Assembly: GCA_036272935.1 (NCBI GenBank)
Contig: DATAXP010000012.1
Coordinates: 1-9,109 of the forward strand
Reading direction: 5' to 3'
DNA from: DATAXP01 sp036272935
Lineage (GTDB): Bacteria; Planctomycetota; Planctomycetia; Pirellulales; PNKZ01
Length of the DNA stretch: 9,109 bases
In this document: in pieces, positions 1 to 4,828 of the stretch
How positions within the stretch are numbered: position 1 is the stretch's first letter
Layout: each line of letters opens with the position of its first letter
Program-made: the position numbers and the translations under genes
The notes under the pieces: model-generated
What the model saw: only the letters and a program-made list of their open reading frames with translations
Database searches by the model: none
What the model was told of the DNA's origin: nothing

Positions 1-530
1 GGAGAACCTGCTGGCCCAGCTCAAGGGGAGTGTACGGGCATTGCACGCGCCGGTCGATACCTTGCTGAGCAACGGGGCCTACATGGTGATGGTGTCGCTG
101 GCCTGGAACTTGAAAGCCTGGTGGGCCTTGCTGCTGCCCGAGGGACGCTCGCGACATGCTGAGGCGTGGCGCGCGCAGAAGCAGCGCGTGCTGCGGATGG
201 AGTTCAAGACCTTCCGCAACGCCATCGTGCGCTTGCCATGTCAGATCGTGCAAGGCGGACGACGGTTGATCTACCGCTTGTTGAGCTGGAACCCGTGGCA
301 AGCGGTGTTCTTCCGCTGGCTCGATCACTTACGGTGCTGACGCGAGAACCCCGAAGCCGGAGTCCGGATGCTCCGGTCCGCCGCCACGCCGAACCCCAGA
401 AAGCACTCGACCATGCCCGACCACAATCCGATCTCCACCACCACGCCGATTGGCGTCGGCCCTCGGCATTGCGCTTCATGCCGACCGGAAAAAACGCCAC
501 TCCACGCGGTCGGCCTTCGCTTGTTTAAGG
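1..530 (+). mobile_element. 3' portion of an IS1380-like insertion sequence
   Basis: This is the right-hand part of an insertion sequence whose 5' part lies outside the window. It contains the transposase C-terminus (stop at 338-340), about 190 nt of non-coding tail, and a terminus that reads CCTTAAACAAGCG inward on the minus strand. The boundary at 530 is set by comparison with the inverted copy at 8975-9109: the two match up to this base and diverge beyond it. A subterminal inverted repeat (481-487 CCGACCG with 507-513 CGGTCGG) lies within the shared end, and a short hairpin (CCGGAG at 357-362, CTCCGG at 371-376) lies just after the transposase stop. The IS1380 assignment rests on the transposase sequence. 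No target-site duplication can be tested because the other end is absent. Confidence 0.8.
2..340 (+). CDS. IS1380-family transposase, C-terminal fragment (5' end outside window)
   Basis: This is the C-terminal 112 residues of a DDE transposase; the frame is open from base 2, so the gene is cut by the window edge. The visible part begins ENLLAQLK and continues with a SNGAYMVMVSLAWNLKAWWALLLPE segment split across hydrophobic helices, which I recognise as the conserved C-terminus of IS1380-type transposases. The Glu at 2-4 and the Lys at 23-25 are spaced E-x6-K. This matches the end of the Y-R-E-K signature of IS4-related transposases, so this Glu may be the third catalytic acidic residue. The Gly in SNGAY is where I would expect Trp, a possible single-base change (TGG to GGG). 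Whether the whole gene is intact cannot be judged here. Confidence 0.8.
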   Translation, partial: ENLLAQLKGSVRALHAPVDTLLSNGAYMVMVSLAWNLKAWWALLLPEGRSRHAEAWRAQKQRVLRMEFKTFRNAIVRLPCQIVQGGRRLIYRLLSWNPWQAVFFRWLDHLRC

Positions 531-600
531 ACTAGCCCGACGCGCGAGCGAGGGATGAGGCGGGTACATACGCAATCCCTCGCTCGCGCGTCGGGCTAGT
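531..600. repeat. Perfect 25-bp inverted repeat with 20-nt loop; dispersed-repeat or terminator-like
   Basis: The arms at 531-555 and 576-600 are exact reverse complements (25 of 25 bp), starting ACTAGCCCGACG and enclosing a 20-nt loop at 556-575. The right arm runs into TTTT at 600-603, so on the + strand it would also form a very stable terminator-like stem. The left arm starts at the first base after the IS end. I recall closely similar GC-rich palindromes (CCCGACGCG...GCGAGGG) scattered in intergenic regions of Pirellulales genomes. On that basis this is probably a REP-like dispersed repeat rather than a gene-specific terminator, but that is from memory. Confidence 0.85.
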
Positions 601-749
601 TTTCGCCGCGGAAACTCCCTGCGTCCGTCGGCGCAACCCGAAAATCCGTCAAGTCCGCTACCCTCGACTGCCGACGCAACCCATAGCAGGTGTGGTTCTG
701 TCGGTTTGCGGCTGCGCGATAGCAGCCGCCACATTGGGAGAAGCGGGCT
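601..749 (+). other. Leader/intergenic region upstream of the VWA gene
   Basis: No gene is visible here. The region holds an imperfect direct repeat CGRCGCAACCC at 629-639 and 672-682 (43 bp start to start, close to four helical turns), which could be an operator. It also holds a hairpin with 7-bp arms GCGGCTG (708-714) and CAGCCGC (723-729) around an 8-nt loop. The ribosome binding site GGGAG is at 736-740. I see no convincing -35/-10 pair. Confidence 0.4.
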
Positions 750-1883
750 ATGCGCCACGGCATGCGGATCGTTACCACGGGAATCGTCTTGTTAGCCGGC
801 ACTGCAACTGTGCGGGCCGATGACTCTTCGGAAGTCGCCATTTCGATCGTCCTCGATTGCTCGGCCAGCATGGACCAGCCGATTAAGTCAGACCTCGCAG
901 GCGCCGGCGAAGTGAGCCGCATGCAGGTCGCCAAGCAGATTGTCGAAACCGCGCTCGAATCGTTCGCCCAGCAAGGCGATCATCACATCGGCCTGTGGTT
1001 GCTGGGTCATCGCCTGGCGTGGGAAGACGCCGAGCGGCCGGGACTGATGGAGCAGACCGATTACCTGGCCCAGACCAACGGCTTTGCGGTGCTAAAGAAC
1101 CTGGTGCCCGGCGACGACGTCGAGCTGGTGCGCCACGTGCGCTCGCTGCGCGACGATCACATGCCGCTGCTGGCGCCGCAACTGCAAGCCGTCACGGCGT
1201 GGGGTGAATCGCCGGTGTACCTGGCCGTGTCGCGCGCGATCGACGAGTTCGGTATCCAGTCGCGGCTCGACGCCAAGGGGATCATCGTGCTCACCGACGG
1301 CGGCAACGAAACGTACATGCCGCGTCAGCCGCGCACACTCGACGACGTGCTCCGCATCCACTACCGCAAGCACATTCCGGTGCGCATCATCGGCATCGAC
1401 CTGAACACCGAGGATCATGCCCAGGCAATCAAAGAGTACCGTGAGATTGCCCGTCGCACCGGCGGCAGCTTCCGCCAGGTCGACACCGCCAAGGGGATGA
1501 TCAACGCGTTTGCCGACGACGTGCAAGCGATCGGCAATCCGCAGGTCGAGACCGAAACGGTCGTTCAGACAGATGCCAAGCCGGGCGTCGTCGCCAAGCC
1601 CGCGGCGCGCACGAATGCGCCGGCGGCCAAAAGCGAGATTGCCGGCGTGGTGCTGTTCAACGGCGCTCCCGTGAAAAACGCGTTGGTGAAGCTGACCGGG
1701 CCCGTGATTCGCAGCGTCAAGACCGACCGGGAAGGGAAGTTCACGTTCCCGAATCTACCGGTCGGCGAGTACGACGTATCGGCCGAAGGGATCGCGCGCA
1801 ACAAGATTCGCAGCTACACGATCGACGTAACGGTCGAAGCCCCGCCGAAGTCGCCGCCCTACGTCGAAGCGGTGCTGGAGTAA
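750..1883 (+). CDS. Secreted VWA-domain protein with C-terminal carboxypeptidase-regulatory-like domain
   Basis: This 377-residue protein is probably exported. It has a hydrophobic N-terminus (residues 6-20) and a likely signal-peptidase site after VRA (residue 23). A von Willebrand factor A domain spans about 28-260. Its metal-ion-dependent adhesion site is visible as DCSAS (36-40), with Ser154 in GESPVY as the probable third ligand and Asp183 in LTDGG as the fourth, so metal-dependent ligand binding looks intact. A linker rich in Ala, Pro and Lys (about 265-295) leads to a carboxypeptidase-regulatory-like beta-sandwich (about 296-364), seen in IAGVVLFNGAPVKNALV and REGKFTFPNLPVGEYDV. The ATG at 750 is preceded by GGGAG at 736-740 with a 9-nt spacer; an in-frame ATG at 762 would also leave a signal peptide. 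The gene ends 42 nt before the SelA-like gene, which suggests co-transcription. The ligand and pathway are unknown; such proteins are common in planctomycetes. Confidence 0.85.
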   Translation: MRHGMRIVTTGIVLLAGTATVRADDSSEVAISIVLDCSASMDQPIKSDLAGAGEVSRMQVAKQIVETALESFAQQGDHHIGLWLLGHRLAWEDAERPGLMEQTDYLAQTNGFAVLKNLVPGDDVELVRHVRSLRDDHMPLLAPQLQAVTAWGESPVYLAVSRAIDEFGIQSRLDAKGIIVLTDGGNETYMPRQPRTLDDVLRIHYRKHIPVRIIGIDLNTEDHAQAIKEYREIARRTGGSFRQVDTAKGMINAFADDVQAIGNPQVETETVVQTDAKPGVVAKPAARTNAPAAKSEIAGVVLFNGAPVKNALVKLTGPVIRSVKTDREGKFTFPNLPVGEYDVSAEGIARNKIRSYTIDVTVEAPPKSPPYVEAVLE

Positions 1884-1925
1884 AGCCCACGCGGTTGCCG
1901 CAACGGCCGCGTCGCGGTAGGGTGA

Positions 1926-3293
1926 ATGTCCGTGCAATTCACCAGACGCCATTTGCCGCGGCTCGATGATCTTTCGCAGCTTCCTTCGCTGAGGGGCTGG
2001 ACGCGGCGGTTGCGTCCGAGCACGGTCGTTTCGCGCGTTCGGGCGGCGCTGGGTGATCTGCGTGACGAAGCCCGGACCGTGACGGTCGAACGCAGGTTGC
2101 CCGATTTCGTCGGCCTCGCTGAACGCGTGTCCCGGCGGCTTACGTCGGCAGCCAACGACAGTCCTTCATCAGCGATCAATGCCGGCGGCACCGTGCTGGG
2201 CGATAGGTCGCTGTCGTTGCCGCTCGCCGATGATGCCGTGGTGGCGATGGCCGCGGCGGTCAGTGAGTTCACGTGGCACGCTGGCGGCGCAGACACTGTC
2301 GAGTCGGAACTGGCTCGTTTCACGAGCGCGAGCCGCGCGCGCCTGGCACAGAGCTTCGGCGGCGCGGCCGTGTGGGCGCTGCGCGCGCTGGCGCAGGGGC
2401 GCGAGGTAGTGCTGGCACGCAACCAGGCGTTCGAGACCCGGCGAGGCGAGCGGCTGAGCGATCTAATAGTGCAGGCGGGTGCACGACTCGTCGAAGCTGG
2501 CGCCGTCAATTCAGTGAGCGAGAAGGATTACGCTCGCGCGATCACCGACCGCACGGCTGCCGTGCTTTGGGCGCCGCCATCGAGTTACGCAATGTCCGCT
2601 GCTGGCCGGGGCGCGCCGTTGGCCGCGCTGGTTGAGGCGGCGCAGGCGACCAGCGTCCCGCTCGTGGCCTTGCTCGATTTGGCGGCGCTCGATCTGGCGG
2701 CGGTCTCGGGGATCGACGTGCCCAGTGTCGGCGCGACGCTCGCTGCCGGGGCCGATGTGGTGGTGGTTTCGGGCGACGGGTTACTGGGAGGGCCGCGATC
2801 GGGCTGGATTGTTGGTCGCGGTGAGCCAATGGCCATGATCGCTGCCGACGCGCTGGCAGGCGTGTTTCCCGCGGATGCGCCGACGTGCGCGGCATGGTCG
2901 GCCACGCTGCGCCTGTTCCGCGAACCGATGACCACCGCGCAGGCGATCCCTGCACTGCGCCTGCTGAACACGCCGATCGAAAACCTGCGGCTGCGTGCCG
3001 AGCGCTTGGTCGATCAGCTCCGCGGCCACTCGGGCGTCGAGTCGGTGCAGCCGGTGGCAACGACGGCGTATCTCACCGCGGCCCAGGCTCCGGGGCATCG
3101 CTTGGCCTCGTGGGGCGTGTCGATCCGTCCTGGACGCGGCACGGCGGCAACGCTGGCAACGCGCTTGTTCAAAGCCACGCCGCGCGTCGTTTGCCGGACG
3201 TGCGACGAGACGCTGATCTTCGACCTGCGAGGGGTGTTGCCCCGCCAGGATCAACCGCTGTTGGCAGCAATTCTCGCGGCGCTGGATGCCTAA
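1926..3293 (+). CDS. SelA-like protein lacking the PLP-binding lysine (probable pseudoenzyme)
   Basis: This 455-residue protein has the length and layout of L-seryl-tRNA(Sec) selenium transferase (SelA), a PLP fold-type I enzyme. It has the N-terminal helical segment (LPRLDDLSQLPSLRGW), a degraded version of the INATG region (INAGG, 84-88), KDYARAITDRTAAVLW (200-215), and SGDGLLGGPRSGWIVG (282-297). In true SelA the last motif reads SGDKLLGGPQAG, and its Lys forms the Schiff base with PLP. Here that position is Gly285 (GGG at 2778-2780). The RGE and DLGSGS motifs are also altered (RNQ at 165-167; LDLAALD at 250-256, with only Asp251 kept). Selenocysteine synthesis is therefore very unlikely, and no other sel gene is visible. 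A GTG at 1932 is an alternative start, being 9 nt after AGGG (1919-1922); the ATG at 1926 has a spacer of only 3 nt. The role is unknown: regulatory, structural or another reaction. Confidence 0.8.
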   Translation: MSVQFTRRHLPRLDDLSQLPSLRGWTRRLRPSTVVSRVRAALGDLRDEARTVTVERRLPDFVGLAERVSRRLTSAANDSPSSAINAGGTVLGDRSLSLPLADDAVVAMAAAVSEFTWHAGGADTVESELARFTSASRARLAQSFGGAAVWALRALAQGREVVLARNQAFETRRGERLSDLIVQAGARLVEAGAVNSVSEKDYARAITDRTAAVLWAPPSSYAMSAAGRGAPLAALVEAAQATSVPLVALLDLAALDLAAVSGIDVPSVGATLAAGADVVVVSGDGLLGGPRSGWIVGRGEPMAMIAADALAGVFPADAPTCAAWSATLRLFREPMTTAQAIPALRLLNTPIENLRLRAERLVDQLRGHSGVESVQPVATTAYLTAAQAPGHRLASWGVSIRPGRGTAATLATRLFKATPRVVCRTCDETLIFDLRGVLPRQDQPLLAAILAALDA

Positions 3294-3413
3294 TTGCCGC
3301 AGCGCGTTCGTGCTCGCGCGTGGTCCGGTGCCTGTTCGCCTTTTCCGGCGAAAAGTTTCTTGATATGTTCGAGGAATTGTTCTGAAAGACATTTTCCGAT
3401 CGAGGAGCAACGA
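3294..3413 (+). other. 120-nt intergenic gap with hairpins and microprotein leader
   Basis: This is the largest gap within the gene series. Two overlapping stems are possible: TTCGCC (3335-3340) with GGCGAA (3347-3352), or CTTTTC (3340-3345) with GAAAAG (3350-3355), followed by the T-rich stretch TTTCTT. Either could act as a weak terminator after the SelA-like gene or as a leader structure. The gap probably also holds a promoter for the downstream genes, but I cannot assign one with confidence. Confidence 0.35.
3402..3407 (+). promoter_or_regulatory. Strong Shine-Dalgarno site for the microprotein
   Basis: GAGGAG lies 6 nt upstream of the ATG at 3414. It is the best ribosome binding site before any intact gene in the window. 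It decides the start of the 32-residue protein and argues against longer readings of the same frame from near 3294. Confidence 0.75.
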
Positions 3414-3512
3414 ATGGCCAAGCCGCATCGTACTTTGAAGAAAGCCAACCACGGCCGGCGTCCTGCCAACAGCAAGGCGCGGCGTCTGAAGCGAAAGCTG
3501 GTGCGAACCTGA
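3414..3512 (+). CDS. 32-residue highly basic microprotein, candidate bL37-like ribosomal protein
   Basis: This tiny protein has 13 Lys/Arg and no Asp/Glu among 32 residues, plus two His, as expected of a small rRNA-binding ribosomal protein. The core KKANHGRRPANSKARR (9-24) contains KANHGRRP. That closely resembles the KANHGKRPNA ending I recall for the 24-residue actinobacterial ribosomal protein bL37. In that comparison the present protein would have a similar N-terminus (MAKPHRTLK) and an extra basic C-terminal tail (KARRLKRKLVRT). The start is firm because GAGGAG lies 6 nt upstream. It is followed after 36 nt by fabZ. That it is a real translated gene is well supported by the ribosome binding site and composition. 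The bL37 link is an inference from memory of a short motif and could be convergent basic sequence. Automated annotation would easily miss it because of its length. Confidence 0.75.
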   Translation: MAKPHRTLKKANHGRRPANSKARRLKRKLVRT

Positions 3513-3548
3513 AGATTCTGACGGAGTGATTCGGACGGGGTTGATACG

Positions 3549-4070
3549 ATGCCTGTCAAAGACTTGATCCTCGATTTCTCGGAGTACAGCACCGACCACG
3601 TGGTTGCCGGTCTCGACGAGGTTCGCCGCTACAACTTGCAGCGCTTCGAGATGGAGCAGCTCACGGCGATCTGCCTCGAGGACACCGATCGCAATATCTG
3701 CGTCGGCTACAAAGATCATCGCACCGACGAGTTCTGGGTGCGCGGGCACATGCCGGGCATCCCGGTGCTGCCGGGCGTGTTGATGTGCGAGGCGGCGGCG
3801 CAGCTGTGCAGCTACTTTTCGGTGAAGCACGACCTTCTCGGCGCCGCGGTGTTGGGCTTCGGCGGGATGGACGAAATCCGCTTTCGCGATCCGGTGCTGC
3901 CGGGCAGCCGGCTGGTGATTGTGGCCCAACTGGCCAAGCAGCGCCGCGGCGCGATGTTGGTGTGGCGGTTCCAGGCTTTCGTGAACCAGGCGCTGGTTTG
4001 CGAGGGGCAGATCAAGGGCATTCCGTTGCCGATCGAGCGCTTGCCGAAGAAGACCGCCGGGGCAACGTGA
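3549..4070 (+). CDS. fabZ: FabZ-type 3-hydroxyacyl-[acyl-carrier-protein] dehydratase
   Basis: This 173-residue hotdog-fold enzyme would dehydrate (3R)-3-hydroxyacyl-ACP to trans-2-enoyl-ACP in the cytoplasmic type II fatty acid synthesis cycle. The active-site segment GHMPGIPVLPGVLMCEAAAQ (66-85) gives the catalytic His67 and Glu81, 14 residues apart as in FabZ. FGGMDEIRFRDPVLPGSRL (104-122) matches the conserved strand and turn that follow the central helix in FabZ. Compared with typical FabZ (about 150 residues) it has about 20 extra residues at the N-terminus and a short Lys/Pro-rich tail. The start ATG at 3549 follows ACGGGG with an 8-nt spacer, 36 nt after the microprotein stop. The FabA isomerase subfamily is less likely because the motif is FabZ-like. 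The protein could instead act on another acyl carrier, since planctomycetes often have several paralogues. Confidence 0.85.
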   Translation: MPVKDLILDFSEYSTDHVVAGLDEVRRYNLQRFEMEQLTAICLEDTDRNICVGYKDHRTDEFWVRGHMPGIPVLPGVLMCEAAAQLCSYFSVKHDLLGAAVLGFGGMDEIRFRDPVLPGSRLVIVAQLAKQRRGAMLVWRFQAFVNQALVCEGQIKGIPLPIERLPKKTAGAT

Positions 4071-4076
4071 GAGCGC

Positions 4077-4092
4077 GGCGACTAAAGTCGCC
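4077..4092. repeat. Short palindrome in the fabZ-trmB gap
   Basis: GGCGACT (4077-4083) and AGTCGCC (4086-4092) are exact inverted arms around a 2-base centre. The sequence and its continuation GGCTAAAC resemble a short dispersed intergenic repeat I recall from planctomycete genomes. It is too small and too close to both genes (37-nt gap) to be a clear terminator, and it lacks a T-tract. The recall of its dispersal is unverified. Confidence 0.45.
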
Positions 4093-4107
4093 GGCTAAAC
4101 TGACGTG

Positions 4108-4752
4108 ATGAGTCGCCGCGCACTGCGAGACATCGGCAAGGGCTTGGACCTGTCGGCCTGCTTCAGGGAGCTCGATGAACTGCCGCGCCCGTTGACCAGC
4201 GCGGCACTGTTCGGCCGCGAGGCACCGCTCGAGGTCGAGCTGGGAAGCGGCAAGGGATTGTTTCTCAGCGCGGCCGCAGCCGAACAGCCCGAGACGAACT
4301 TTCTCGGCATCGAGGTGTCGCTGAAGTATGCCAGGCATGCCGCGGCGCGCTGTGCCCAGCGAGCGCTAACGAACGCCTGCGTCGCCCACGGCGACGGCTT
4401 GTGGGTGTTCCGCGAGTTGATCGGCCCGGCCAAGCTTGCCGCGGTGCACGTGTACTTTCCCGATCCTTGGTGGAAGGCGCGGCACAAGAAGCGCCGCGTG
4501 ATGAATGCCGCGTTCCTGGCCGATGTCGAGCGGACCCTCGCCCCCGGCGGGACGCTGCACTTCTGGACCGATGTCGAAGAGTATTTCCAGGCGTCGCTGG
4601 AAACGATCGCTGCCTCGACGCGGCTCACAGGACCGCTGCCGGTTGCCGAAACTCCGGCGCTCGACGACCTGGATTACCGCACGCACTTCGAGCGCCGCAC
4701 GCGCCTGGCCGGCTTGCCAGTGTATCGCGCCGAGTTCCGCAGGATGCGGTAA
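4108..4752 (+). CDS. trmB: tRNA (guanine-N7-)-methyltransferase TrmB
   Basis: This SAM-dependent methyltransferase of 214 residues would form m7G at position 46 of the tRNA variable loop. The SAM-binding motif I is VELGSGKGLFL (43-53), and the ribose-binding acidic end of strand 2 is GIEVSLKYA (67-75). The TrmB signature VYFPDPWWKARHKKRR (115-130) carries the catalytic-region Asp119. FWTDVEEYF (152-160) holds the conserved Thr-Asp pair contacting the target base. The C-terminus (THFERRTRLAGLPVYRAEFRR) matches the family's tRNA-contacting end. The length is normal. A GTG directly before the ATG (4105) gives an alternative start one codon longer; no good ribosome binding site separates them. 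It lies 37 nt after fabZ, which suggests co-transcription with housekeeping genes. Confidence 0.93.
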   Translation: MSRRALRDIGKGLDLSACFRELDELPRPLTSAALFGREAPLEVELGSGKGLFLSAAAAEQPETNFLGIEVSLKYARHAAARCAQRALTNACVAHGDGLWVFRELIGPAKLAAVHVYFPDPWWKARHKKRRVMNAAFLADVERTLAPGGTLHFWTDVEEYFQASLETIAASTRLTGPLPVAETPALDDLDYRTHFERRTRLAGLPVYRAEFRRMR

Positions 4753-4828
4753 CAGCTGTTGCCAATCGCCGCGACATGGGCCAGATTGGGGGTGCGCAAA
4801 ATCAGCCGGCTTTCCTGGGGCGTCACCT

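Noticed and set aside
531..600. CRISPR repeat or tRNA gene
   Set aside because: The structure is a single perfect palindrome with no repeated units or spacers, and there is no cloverleaf or CCA end.
525..934. Small minus-strand frames across the palindrome and VWA leader
   Set aside because: They translate the inverted repeat on both arms and the antisense of the VWA gene start; no motif or ribosome binding site supports them.
1926..3293. Functional selenocysteine synthesis gene selA
   Set aside because: The PLP-binding Lys position is Gly285, other active-site motifs are changed, and no in-frame TGA-coded selenocysteine or other sel gene is seen in the window.
3294..3413. Longer version of the microprotein starting near 3294
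   Set aside because: It would need a TTG start with no ribosome binding site. The ATG at 3414 has GAGGAG at the right distance and begins the basic conserved-looking protein.
2781..3929. 382-codon open frame on the minus strand
   Set aside because: It spans the SelA-like gene end, the microprotein and fabZ in antisense and shows no domain; it is a composition artefact.
4505..4828. Upstream extension of the kinase frame into trmB
   Set aside because: The frame stays open upstream, but it overlaps the trmB coding sequence and the translated extension has no conserved content. The GTG at 4829 has a nearby GGGG and gives the usual N-terminal module.
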